Shown here: piece by piece, positions 46,450-54,440 of the stretch
How positions within the stretch are numbered: position 1 is the first letter of the stretch
How the letters are laid out: the number at the start of each line of letters is the position of its first letter
NCBI RefSeq assembly: GCF_001613445.1
Contig: NZ_BDCJ01000013.1
Coordinates: 1 to 64,000 of the forward strand
Origin: Nocardia grenadensis NBRC 108939
Lineage (GTDB): Bacteria > Actinomycetota > Actinomycetes > Mycobacteriales > Mycobacteriaceae
Direction of reading: 5' to 3'
DNA length: 64,000 nucleotides
Notes under the pieces: generated by a model
What the model saw: only the letters and a program-made list of their open reading frames with translations
What the model was told of the DNA's origin: nothing
Databases searched by the model: none
Translations under genes and position numbers: made by a program

Positions 46450-47106
46450 TCAGGCCCCCGACGCCACCACCGCGGGCTGCAACTGGCTCAACATCTCGTC
46501 GGTACCGAGCACCATGCCGCAGCGGCGGGCGGTGTACTTGGAGGCGATCAAATGTTCCTCCCGGCTGAAATCGGCCACCGCGTCATGCGCCAGGAACGCG
46601 TGGATATCGTTCATGAACGCCTCGGCCGCACTGAGCATGCAGCCCATATGGGCGTACACGCCGGTGACCACGAGCTGGTCACGGTTACGGTAGCCGAGCA
46701 GTTGACGCAGATCCGTGCGCTGGAACGCCGAATAACGCCATTTGGTGACCCGGATGTCCCGCTCGTGCGGTGTCAGTGCGGCGATAACTTCGGTATCGGG
46801 GCCGTCCGACATACCGGTACCCCAGAAATCGGCGAGCAGGCCGCGCCGGTCGGGATGCTGGTCCCCTGGCTGCATACTGTAGATCACCGGTATGCCCAGC
46901 TCATGGCACCGATCACGCAGCCGGACGATATTCGCGATCATCGTCCGGGCCGGATCGCGATCGAGCTGGTAGGCGGTGAGGAAGTAGTGCTGCATGTCGT
47001 GGATGAGCAGGGCGGTGCGATCGGGATCGAGTCTCCAGGCCACTCTGTTGGTGATCTCGTCGTCCAACGGCGGCATCGCATAGGGCGCGATCGGCTGCAT
47101 GGGCAT
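46450..47106 (-). CDS. dhbB: Isochorismatase (2,3-dihydroxybenzoate pathway), without carrier domain
   Basis: This 218-residue enzyme hydrolyses isochorismate to 2,3-dihydro-2,3-dihydroxybenzoate and pyruvate. Family features are RTALLIHDMQHYFLTAY (catalytic Asp), GIPVIYSMQPGDQ, RVTKWRYSAFQRTDL (catalytic Lys) and GVYAHMGCMLSAAEAFM, a variant of the TGVYAHIGC motif of EntB/DhbB. EntB and DhbB usually carry a C-terminal aryl carrier domain. It is absent here and is instead encoded at 50938. The gene is third in the dhbA-dhbC-dhbB run behind the iron box at 49151. Confidence 0.92.
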   Translation of the reverse strand: MPMQPIAPYAMPPLDDEITNRVAWRLDPDRTALLIHDMQHYFLTAYQLDRDPARTMIANIVRLRDRCHELGIPVIYSMQPGDQHPDRRGLLADFWGTGMSDGPDTEVIAALTPHERDIRVTKWRYSAFQRTDLRQLLGYRNRDQLVVTGVYAHMGCMLSAAEAFMNDIHAFLAHDAVADFSREEHLIASKYTARRCGMVLGTDEMLSQLQPAVVASGA

Positions 47107-47186
47107 GTCCAGAACTCCTCATCTCGTGTGGCCCGCGACCTTCTGGAAGGCCGCGCGCCCGGGCGCAGTGGCGAAAAGGTGGTGGG

Positions 47187-48335
47187 TCAGGGCACCGTCG
47201 CCGGACAGCCGGCCACACCCAGCGGTCCGAGGACGCGCTGTAATTTCCCGGTGGTCTCGGCCAGTTCGTCCTCGGGATCGGATTCCGCGACGATGCCGCC
47301 ACCGGCGTAGGCCACCAGGGTCCGGTGGTCGGCGGCGAGTTCGGCACAGCGGATGCTGACCATCCATTCCCCGTTGCCCTCGGCGTCACACCAGCCGACC
47401 GCGCCGGCGTAGAAACCGCGTTCACCTTCGAATTCGGCGATCAGCCGGGCGGCCGCCGCGGTGGGGGTACCGCAGATGGCCGGGGTCGGATGCAGTGCGG
47501 CGGCCAGTTCCAGCGCCGACGGCCCGGCCATCGGGACAGTCGCGCCGATGGTGGTGCCCAGATGCCACATGGCCGGCGTCACGGTGAGACCGGGGCCGGC
47601 GGGCGTACGCACATCGGTACACCGATCACGCAGTACCCCCGCCACATGCTCCACCACGAAGCCGTGCTCGTGCTGATCCTTCGCCGACCCGAGCAAGTTC
47701 TCGGCAGCGAGCCGATCGGCCGGCGCGTTCTCCGGCACCCGCCGGGCCGAACCCGCGAGCGGATGGCTGGTGACCTCGGTACCGATCCGCCGCACCAGGA
47801 TCTCCGGGCTGGAACCCACCAGGTGACGGCCGGTGAACAGGCCGCCGGCCGCGGACAGGTCCACCAGGTAGCCGTTACCGGCGGGATCGGTGGAGACCAG
47901 GAGATCCAGCAGATCGACGGCGCGCACGGTGCGATCGGCCCGGGCCCGCAGCGCCCGGGCGAGGACGACCTTGCGCAGCGGCTGCGCGGGATCGGCCAGC
48001 AGCCGTACCGCGGCGCCCACCCGGCGCAGATGCTCCTCCGGTTCCGGGAGGTGTTCGGTGACCGCGATATCGGGCGCGGTGACCGGCCGGGCGGTCCGCG
48101 GACCGTCGGTCACCGAGATGGTTTCGGGAGCCCACAGCGCCGCCGGTGCGCCGGGTGTGAACGGCAGCGCGCCGACGATATGGGAGACCCGGCGCGCACG
48201 CAGTTGCGCGACGGCTTCGGCGGGGTTGTGGAAGACACGCCCTCCGGCAGACGCGGTCACGGTGCGCTGCGGCCGGGACAGGACAAAGGCGGGATCCGCG
48301 GAAGACGCGGGGTTCTCGGCGTTGATGGTGGTCAT
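47187..48335 (-). CDS. dhbC: Isochorismate synthase
   Basis: This 382-residue chorismate-binding enzyme converts chorismate to isochorismate, the first step to 2,3-dihydroxybenzoate. It has RKVVLARALRARADRTVRAV, SPEILVRRIGTEVTSHPLAG (the SPE and Lys/Arg motifs), the MWHLGTTIGATV block, HPTPAICGTPTAAA and GWCDAEGNGEWMVSIRCAEL. The order matches EntC/DhbC rather than salicylate synthase MbtI, which has a longer N-domain. It lies 9 bases after dhbA and shares its transcript. Confidence 0.93.
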   Translation of the reverse strand: MTTINAENPASSADPAFVLSRPQRTVTASAGGRVFHNPAEAVAQLRARRVSHIVGALPFTPGAPAALWAPETISVTDGPRTARPVTAPDIAVTEHLPEPEEHLRRVGAAVRLLADPAQPLRKVVLARALRARADRTVRAVDLLDLLVSTDPAGNGYLVDLSAAGGLFTGRHLVGSSPEILVRRIGTEVTSHPLAGSARRVPENAPADRLAAENLLGSAKDQHEHGFVVEHVAGVLRDRCTDVRTPAGPGLTVTPAMWHLGTTIGATVPMAGPSALELAAALHPTPAICGTPTAAAARLIAEFEGERGFYAGAVGWCDAEGNGEWMVSIRCAELAADHRTLVAYAGGGIVAESDPEDELAETTGKLQRVLGPLGVAGCPATVP

Positions 48336-48344
48336 CCTCTCGTG

Positions 48345-49151
48345 TCACATATCCAGCGTTGCACCGCCGTCGACCCGCAGGTCGTGCATGGTGATGTGGC
48401 GCGCGGCATCGGAAGCCAGGAAGCGGACGGCGGCGGCGATATCGGCGGGATCGGCGATCCGCCGCAACGGGATGCCCAGCCGGTAGTTCTCGGGGTCGCC
48501 GTCGAGCAGGCCGGTCCGCCCGGCCGCGCCGAGACCGTTCTCGTCGGAGTCCGCGTACATTCCGCGCAGCATCGGGGTATCGGTGGAACCCGGGGAGACC
48601 AGGTTGACCCGCACCCCGTGCGGTGCCACCTGCAGGGCGAGCGAGCGGGTGAACGCCGTGGCCGCGGCCTTGGCGGCGCCGTAGGCGGCGAGATTCACCC
48701 GGGGGACGGTGGCGGAGTTGGAGGAGACGACCACAATGGATCCGGTTCCCGCCGTGATCATTTCGCGCGCGGCCCGCTGGGCCACGTACACGGCGCCGCC
48801 TGCGTTCACGGCCACACAGCGCTGCCACTCCTCCGGAGAGGTATCCAGGGCCGAGCCGCCGATCATGGCGCCTGCGGCGTGCACGACCACCCGGGGTGTG
48901 CCGCGTTCGGCGAGCTCTTCGTCGAACGCTTCGGCGACCGCTGCCGCGTCGCTGATATCGACTTCGGCGGATGTCACACCGGTACCCTCGTGCTGCCGCC
49001 CGAGCCGGGCCGCGACTTCGTGCACCCGGGAGTCCCTGTCCCACAGCGATATATGAGCGGAATCGCCGGCGAGTTCGGCGGCGATCGCCGCACCGATTCC
49101 CCCTGCGGCTCCGGTGACGATAACCCCTTCGCCCCATTGCTTCGTGACCAT
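48345..49151 (-). CDS. dhbA: 2,3-dihydro-2,3-dihydroxybenzoate dehydrogenase
   Basis: This 268-residue short-chain dehydrogenase oxidises 2,3-dihydro-DHB to 2,3-dihydroxybenzoate with NAD+. It has VTGAAGGIGAAIAAEL, VHAAGAMIGGS (NAG variant HAAG), VVVSSNSATVPRVNLAAYGAAKAA with Ser and YxxxK, and LVSPGSTDTPMLRGM. The iron box runs right up to its ATG at 49151, leaving no room for a normal ribosome site, so the message is probably leaderless or nearly so. It heads the minus-strand DHB biosynthesis unit. Confidence 0.92.
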   Translation of the reverse strand: MVTKQWGEGVIVTGAAGGIGAAIAAELAGDSAHISLWDRDSRVHEVAARLGRQHEGTGVTSAEVDISDAAAVAEAFDEELAERGTPRVVVHAAGAMIGGSALDTSPEEWQRCVAVNAGGAVYVAQRAAREMITAGTGSIVVVSSNSATVPRVNLAAYGAAKAAATAFTRSLALQVAPHGVRVNLVSPGSTDTPMLRGMYADSDENGLGAAGRTGLLDGDPENYRLGIPLRRIADPADIAAAVRFLASDAARHITMHDLRVDGGATLDM

Positions 49152-49169
49152 TAGGTTAGCCTAACCTGA
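49151..49169. promoter_or_regulatory. IdeR/DmdR-type iron box between dhbA and dhbE
   Basis: TTAGGTTAGCCTAACCTGA matches the 19-bp IdeR consensus TTAGGTTAGSCTAACCTAA at all but one base. It lies against the dhbA start and 69 bases ahead of dhbE, so one iron-bound repressor dimer pair would close both divergent promoters. Confidence 0.88.
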
Positions 49170-49237
49170 AGTTACACCGTAAGGCCAGCATTCCGGTGTG
49201 ACATCGAACAAGATCGCCGATCGGAAAGAGGTGCTCC

Positions 49238-50890
49238 ATGTCATCGCCCGCCCTCCCCGGTATCACACCGTGGCCGCCGGACCAGATCGACCGATACCGA
49301 GCCGAAAAGCTCTGGACAGGTGAGACATTCGGGTCCCTGCTGACAGCTCGCGCCACCGCGAGCCCCGAGGCGATCGCGGTCGTGGACGCGGCGAACCGCT
49401 GGACCTACGCCGAACTGGAGCACCGGTCGCGGTCGCTGGCCACCGGCTTCGCCCGGCGGGGCATCCGGCCGCGGGACCGGGTCCTGGTCCAGCTCCCCAA
49501 CCGTGCCGAATTCGTCGAAGTGATCTTCGCGCTGTTTCACCTGGGCGCCCTGCCGGTGTTCTGCCTGCCCGCGCACCGAGAGGCCGAACTGATCCCCATC
49601 GCCACGGCGAGCGGGGCGGTCGCGATGGTCACCTGCGACCGACATCAGCGGTTCGACCATGCCGCACTGGCCGATACGGTCCGGCGCGAGGTCGCGACAC
49701 TGCGTCATGTACTGCTGGTCGCCGACGACCCCGCGCACGAATTCGCCGAGGGCGCCGCAGACCTCGCCGACTACCGGGACGAGCCCGGCGAACTCGCCGG
49801 GCCGGATGCCGGGGATATCGCGTTCCTGCAGTTGTCCGGCGGCAGTACCGGTATCCCGAAACTCATTCCGCGCACCCACGACGACTACCTGTACAGCGTG
49901 CGGCGCAGTGCCGAGATCACCGAACTGGGTCCCGATACCGTCTATCTGGCGACACTGCCGATCGCGCACAACTTCCCGATGAGTTCCCCGGGCATCCTCG
50001 GTGCGCTCTACGCGGGCGGCACGGTGGCCATGACCCCTGATCCGACCCCCTCGACGGCGTTCGCGGCGATCGAACGTTTCGGTGTGACCATCACCGGCTT
50101 GGTTCCGCCGCTGGCGCGGCTGTGGGTCGAACGGGCCGAGCAGGGCGGCGAACTCCCCGATCTGTCCAGCCTGCAGGTGGTCCAGGTCGGCGGCGCCCGC
50201 TGCCCGGACGAACTGGCCCGCCGGGTCGGCCCCGCGCTGGGTGTCACGCTGCAGCAGGTGTTCGGTATGGCGGAGGGCCTGGTCTGCTACACCCGGCTCG
50301 ACGATCCGATCGACGTGGTGGTCGGCACCCAGGGCCGGCCGATGTCGGAGTACGACCGGATCCGGGTCGTCGACGACGCGGACGCGGACGTGCCACCGGG
50401 CGCCGACGGAAATCTGCTGACCCAGGGGCCGTACACGATCCGCGGCTACTACGACAATCCCGAGGCCGACGCCCGCAGTTTCACCGCGGACGGCTGGTAC
50501 CGCACCGGCGATATCGTCGCGCTGCGGCCGGACGGGAACCTGGTCGTGAAAGGCCGGGCGGGCGATTGGGTCAATCGCGGCGGCGAGAAGGTATCGGCCG
50601 AGGAGCTCGAGGCCCATCTGCTGGAACATCCCGGAATCCGGGACGCGGTGATAGTCGGTACGCCCGATCCCGTACTCGGGCAGCGGATCTGCGCTTTCGT
50701 CCAGCCCCTGGACCCGCAGACCCCGCCGACGCTGACTACGGTGCGCACCTTCGTCCGGGAACGCGGTATCGCGGCCTGGAAGATGCCGGACGCGGTGGTC
50801 ACCGTCGCCGAATTCCCCGAAACGGGAGTGGGCAAGACCAGCCGTCGCGATCTGCGCCGGCTGCTCGCCGAGGGGCACCGCACCGCGTGA
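49238..50890 (+). CDS. dhbE: 2,3-dihydroxybenzoate-AMP ligase
   Basis: This 550-residue adenylating enzyme activates 2,3-dihydroxybenzoate and loads it on the aryl carrier protein. It has LQLSGGSTGIPKLIPRTHDD (P-loop), IAHNFPMSSPGILG (EntE/DhbE aryl-acid pocket with His-Asn), QVFGMAEGLVCYTR, YRTGDIVALRPDGNLVVKGR and NRGGEKVSAEELE, and the C-terminal Lys in GVGKTSRR. The AHNFPMSSPG stretch with Asn marks DHB-type ligases (the salicylate type differs). It is divergent from dhbA under a shared iron box. Confidence 0.94.
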   Translation: MSSPALPGITPWPPDQIDRYRAEKLWTGETFGSLLTARATASPEAIAVVDAANRWTYAELEHRSRSLATGFARRGIRPRDRVLVQLPNRAEFVEVIFALFHLGALPVFCLPAHREAELIPIATASGAVAMVTCDRHQRFDHAALADTVRREVATLRHVLLVADDPAHEFAEGAADLADYRDEPGELAGPDAGDIAFLQLSGGSTGIPKLIPRTHDDYLYSVRRSAEITELGPDTVYLATLPIAHNFPMSSPGILGALYAGGTVAMTPDPTPSTAFAAIERFGVTITGLVPPLARLWVERAEQGGELPDLSSLQVVQVGGARCPDELARRVGPALGVTLQQVFGMAEGLVCYTRLDDPIDVVVGTQGRPMSEYDRIRVVDDADADVPPGADGNLLTQGPYTIRGYYDNPEADARSFTADGWYRTGDIVALRPDGNLVVKGRAGDWVNRGGEKVSAEELEAHLLEHPGIRDAVIVGTPDPVLGQRICAFVQPLDPQTPPTLTTVRTFVRERGIAAWKMPDAVVTVAEFPETGVGKTSRRDLRRLLAEGHRTA

Positions 50891-50900
50891 CCCCCGCCGC

Positions 50901-50937
50901 CGCGGACCGCGCCGGGCACGCGGTCCGCGGTGCCCGG
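50901..50937. terminator. Bidirectional terminator with two alternative hairpins
   Basis: CGCGGACCGCG (50901-50911) pairs perfectly with CGCGGTCCGCG (50919-50929) around CCGGGCA. CCGGGCAC (50912-50919) can instead pair with GTGCCCGG (50930-50937). The two stems exclude each other. They fill the gap between the convergent dhbE and aryl carrier genes. Confidence 0.65.
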
Positions 50938-51180
50938 TCACGGGCACAGCACCTCCAGCCAGGACTCCAGTACGGGGTCACCGGCCAGCATCAACGGGTC
51001 GACGGTCTCGTGTCCCTCCGACCGCCATTTCTCCACCAGCTGCATGATGCGCACCGAATCCAGTCCGGCGTCGAGCAGATTGGTGTCGGTGGACAGTTCC
51101 TCCGGCGCCACGCCCAGCAGATCGGCCACATCGCGGATGAAGTGGTCGCGGCCGGCCACCGCGGTCGGCTCGTTCGTCAT
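50938..51180 (-). CDS. Free-standing aryl carrier protein
   Basis: This 80-residue phosphopantetheine carrier has the LDAGLDSVRIMQLVEKW motif, with the modified Ser in LDSVR. That form is seen in EntB/DhbB aryl carriers rather than peptidyl carriers (GGHS/GGDS). It should receive dihydroxybenzoyl-AMP from DhbE and present the acyl group to the first condensation domain of the NRPS. It is the last gene of the minus-strand NRPS operon, 10 bases after the SIP gene. It supplies the domain missing from the isochorismatase. Confidence 0.9.
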   Translation of the reverse strand: MTNEPTAVAGRDHFIRDVADLLGVAPEELSTDTNLLDAGLDSVRIMQLVEKWRSEGHETVDPLMLAGDPVLESWLEVLCP

Positions 51181-51190
51181 CTCTGTCTCC

Positions 51191-52030
51191 TTATTCCTCG
51201 CGGTCGAAATCCGCGACTCCGTGCTTCCAATAGCCCGCGATCAGGCAGTCCTTCGCCGGCACACCGAGTTCGCCGCGCACCCATTTGCGGATCGGCCGCA
51301 ACTGACCGGCTTCCCCGGCTACCCACGCGTAGACGTTCTGGCCCTCCGGGACGGTGACCGTGCGGATCGCCTTCTCCAGCAGGTCGCCGGTACCGGCCCG
51401 CGCGTCACCCCGGTGCAGCCAGCGGACCTCCACCCCGGCCGGGGCCGCCAGTTCGATCTCCTGGCTCTCGTCGACCACTTCGACGAACGCCCAGCCGGTC
51501 TTCTCGCGCGGTAGCCATTCCAACCAGCGGGCGATGGCGGGCAGCGCGGTGATATCGCCGGCGAACAGATAGTTGTCATAACTGGTGGGCACCACCACGC
51601 CACCGGGCGGGCCCGCGATATGGATGCGGGCGCCCGGCCGCACGGCCAGCGCCCAACCCGAGGCGAGACCGCCGGGATGCAGGGCGAAATCGATATCGAG
51701 TTCACCGGCCGCCGCGTCGTAGCGGCGCACCGTGTACTCCCGGGAAATCGGCCGCGGTGCGGGCCAATCCAGCGACAGGCCGTCGGGGATCGGCAGCCGC
51801 AGCGTGCCGTCGGTATCCGGGAACACCAGTCGCACGTGCTCGTCGGGCACGTAACTGTGGAACCCGTCGAGTTCGGGACCGCCGAAGGTGATCCGGATCA
51901 GCCCCGAACCCACCGGGGCGGTGCGGATCACCTCCAGTACCCGCAATCCGATCGGATAACCGACCTTCGCGCCGTGCGTGCCGGCGAGTACCTCGGCGAT
52001 CCGCTCACGGTAGGCTCCGCGATCCACCAT
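51191..52030 (-). CDS. Siderophore-interacting protein (FAD-dependent ferric reductase)
   Basis: This protein of about 279 residues releases iron from imported ferric siderophore by reduction, using NAD(P)H and FAD. It has the SIP pattern: ISREYTVRRYDAAAGELDID (RxYTxR FAD motif), DFALHPGGLASGWA, YLFAGDITALPAIARWLEWL, and VYAWVAGEAGQLRPIRKWVR, ending in GYWKHGVAD. The start at 52030 overlaps the exporter stop by one base. The longer frame to 52426 is an Arg/Gly-rich extension inside the exporter gene. Confidence 0.92.
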   Translation of the reverse strand: MVDRGAYRERIAEVLAGTHGAKVGYPIGLRVLEVIRTAPVGSGLIRITFGGPELDGFHSYVPDEHVRLVFPDTDGTLRLPIPDGLSLDWPAPRPISREYTVRRYDAAAGELDIDFALHPGGLASGWALAVRPGARIHIAGPPGGVVVPTSYDNYLFAGDITALPAIARWLEWLPREKTGWAFVEVVDESQEIELAAPAGVEVRWLHRGDARAGTGDLLEKAIRTVTVPEGQNVYAWVAGEAGQLRPIRKWVRGELGVPAKDCLIAGYWKHGVADFDREE

Positions 52031-53367
52031 CACACTCCGTCCTTCTTCTCCTCGGCCACGGTCCCGGCGGCCTTCTCTTCGACTACGGTGCCGCCTACCG
52101 GAACCTGCGCCGGCGGCGGTGGTTGCGGCGGGCCGCCCGCGGGCGCGGTGAGGCCGTACAGTGGCCACACCAGCACCAGTGCGAAGACGAACAGCACCAG
52201 TACCGCCGCGCCGTAGACGACCAGTGCGGTACCGGGTTCGACCAGATTGCCGATAACCCCGGCCGCCATGGAGCCGACCGCGGTACCGGCCACCGACTGC
52301 ACCATGAGCAGTCCCGACATCCGCCCGCGCATATCCTCGGGCGCGTTCTGCTGCAGTACCGCGTAGCGCAGGATGCCGTTGACCGCCCGGGCGACGCCGA
52401 ACGCGGCCAGCCCGAGGAAACTCCACGCGGCCTGCGGCCAGATACCTGCCAGGATCAGGCCGAGCGGCATGAGCGCCAGCGAGCCCAGCAGCACCAGCCC
52501 GTTGCGCCGCGTACGGCCGATCCAGCCGCTGGTCAGCGATCCCAAAACGGCACCCGCGCCGGGCGCGGCGTAGAGCAGGCCCAGGGTGGCCGGGCCCGCG
52601 TCCAGAGCCCGGTCGGCGAATGCCGGGAGCAGTACCAGGGGCCCGCTGACCAGCATGGCGAGCAGGCCACTCGCCAGTACCGCACGAATCACATTGTGCC
52701 GCGCGGCGAACGCCATACCGTGACCCAGTTCCACGAGCGGATTGCGGATCTCGCGGGCCGGTGGCGGGGCCGACCCGATGGCCCGGATCAGCGATACCGT
52801 GGCCACGGTGGCCGCCGCGGCGGCGAAGAACGCGAAGGACACCCCGATCTGCGCGATGAGCACGCCGGCGATCGCCGGGGTGATCATGGTGCCAAGATCG
52901 GAGGTCAGCGTCGTCAGCGCACCGGCGGCCGGGACCTTCGCCCGGGGCACCAGCATGGGCACCAGCGCCATCATCGCCGAACCGCTGATCCCCCCGGCCA
53001 GGCCGTCGACCACGGCCGCGGCGTAGATCACCGCGAGGAACGGATCGGGCAGCAACGCGTTCACGCCCAGCGCGAGGAAGCCCAGGCCCGCCGCCGAGCG
53101 GGACAGCGAGATCACGGTGCGCCGGTCGTAGCGGTCGGCGATCACGCCGCCGCCGAGACTGCCCACGAACAACGCCACCGCCATCGCCGTGGACACCCCG
53201 GCGACGTGCAGACTCGATCCGGTGAGCTCGTAGACCTGCACCGGCAGGGCCACCATCAGCAGGCCGATACCGAGAACAGAGACCAGTCGCGCACCGAAGG
53301 CAGCGCGGAACCGCCGGCTCTCCCGTAACGGAGAGATATCGATGAGGAGGCCGGCGGGGGCTTTCAA
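52030..53367 (-). CDS. entS: MFS siderophore exporter (EntS-like)
   Basis: This 445-residue major facilitator has about 12 helices. The N-terminus SPLRESRRFRAAFGARLVSV is typical of EntS-type catecholate exporters; also seen are GVIADRYDRRTVISLSR and ENAPEDMRGRMSGL-like QNAPEDMRGRMSGLL. It should secrete the finished siderophore. The C-tail is Pro/Lys-rich and non-membrane. Its start overlaps the binding-protein stop (ATGA), and its stop overlaps the SIP start. Confidence 0.9.
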   Translation of the reverse strand: MKAPAGLLIDISPLRESRRFRAAFGARLVSVLGIGLLMVALPVQVYELTGSSLHVAGVSTAMAVALFVGSLGGGVIADRYDRRTVISLSRSAAGLGFLALGVNALLPDPFLAVIYAAAVVDGLAGGISGSAMMALVPMLVPRAKVPAAGALTTLTSDLGTMITPAIAGVLIAQIGVSFAFFAAAAATVATVSLIRAIGSAPPPAREIRNPLVELGHGMAFAARHNVIRAVLASGLLAMLVSGPLVLLPAFADRALDAGPATLGLLYAAPGAGAVLGSLTSGWIGRTRRNGLVLLGSLALMPLGLILAGIWPQAAWSFLGLAAFGVARAVNGILRYAVLQQNAPEDMRGRMSGLLMVQSVAGTAVGSMAAGVIGNLVEPGTALVVYGAAVLVLFVFALVLVWPLYGLTAPAGGPPQPPPPAQVPVGGTVVEEKAAGTVAEEKKDGV

Positions 53368-54362
53368 TTGAACTGCTCCTGGATCAGATCGAGGGTGTCC
53401 ATGACGCCGCGGTAATCCGGCCGGTAGCTGGTGGCCGGCAGTTCGTAGACCTTCTTGTCCTTGAACGCGGGCAGTTGCGCGTACAGCGGATCCTTCGCGA
53501 GATCGGCCGCGCTCTTGGCGCCGCTGAGCGGCACGACGAAGACCACGGGCGCGTCCACGACCTTCGTCAGCAGTTCGGGGCTGAAACCGAACCAGTCGGC
53601 CGAGGGATTCAGCTCCGGATCACCGGCCTTGGCCAGCACCTGGTCGTCGGCCTGGAAACCCAGCTCGGCGAGCAGCGTCGGCAGCGCGGCGTTCGGCAGG
53701 ATCATCTTCGGCCGGCCGTCGGCGGCGGACTGGAAGTAGCCGACCTGCTGTTCGGGGACCTTGATCGCCGCGGAGACCTCTTTCACCTTGTCGTCGTAGG
53801 CCGAGATGAGATCGGCGACCTTGTCGGCGCGGTTGACCACATCGGCGATCTGCGTCAGCTGGTCCTGCCAGCCGGTGACATTGCCGGGCAGCAGTACTGT
53901 CGGCGCGATGGCGCTGAGCCGGTCGTAGGCGTCCACCGACTGTTTGGCCGGGAAGCCCTGGCCGCCACCGATGATCAGGTCGGGCTGGAGGGAGGCGACG
54001 AACTCCACGTTCACGGCCTGCCCCACCGGCACCATCTGGGTGCCTTGTTCTTTCGCGGCGTCGGCCCAGGTCTGCGGGAAGTCGGCATTGCGGCCGCTGA
54101 CCCCGAGCACCCGCGGGTCCGCCGCGGCCACCGGGACGTCGAGGTCGTAGAGGTAGCCGGCCAGCGCGCCGTTGAGCACCACCACCCGCTGCGGATCCGC
54201 GGGCACCTCGATGGCGCCCTTCTCGGTCTGGACCGGGCGGGTCCCGGAGGCGGCGGTGGGTTCGGCATCGGAGCTACAGCCCGCGACCGCGGCCACCGCG
54301 ACGAACAGACCGACCACGAGGCGTAGCCAGGCCGCGAAGCGGCTGTGGGATAACAGCGACAT
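53364..54362 (-). CDS. fepB: Ferric-siderophore ABC transporter substrate-binding lipoprotein (FepB-like)
   Basis: This 332-residue protein has an N-terminal signal and lipobox AVAGC (Cys29), so it is membrane-anchored outside the cell. The binding fold has IEVPADPQRVVVLNGALAGY, VEFVASLQPDLIIGGGQGFP, YDRLSAIAPTVLLPGN and FSPELLTKVVDAPVVFVVP. It should capture the ferric catecholate and hand it to FepD/FepG. It lies 78 bases after the NRPS gene and before the exporter, inside the same operon. The fepC/G/D genes lie on the other side of the NRPS. Confidence 0.9.
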   Translation of the reverse strand: MSLLSHSRFAAWLRLVVGLFVAVAAVAGCSSDAEPTAASGTRPVQTEKGAIEVPADPQRVVVLNGALAGYLYDLDVPVAAADPRVLGVSGRNADFPQTWADAAKEQGTQMVPVGQAVNVEFVASLQPDLIIGGGQGFPAKQSVDAYDRLSAIAPTVLLPGNVTGWQDQLTQIADVVNRADKVADLISAYDDKVKEVSAAIKVPEQQVGYFQSAADGRPKMILPNAALPTLLAELGFQADDQVLAKAGDPELNPSADWFGFSPELLTKVVDAPVVFVVPLSGAKSAADLAKDPLYAQLPAFKDKKVYELPATSYRPDYRGVMDTLDLIQEQFN

Positions 54363-54440
54363 AGGTGTTCTACTTTCTTTCTCGAATCGCCGGGGTACCG
54401 GATGGTGCCGCGGCGAGATCTCGGGGACCGGGGCGCACGG

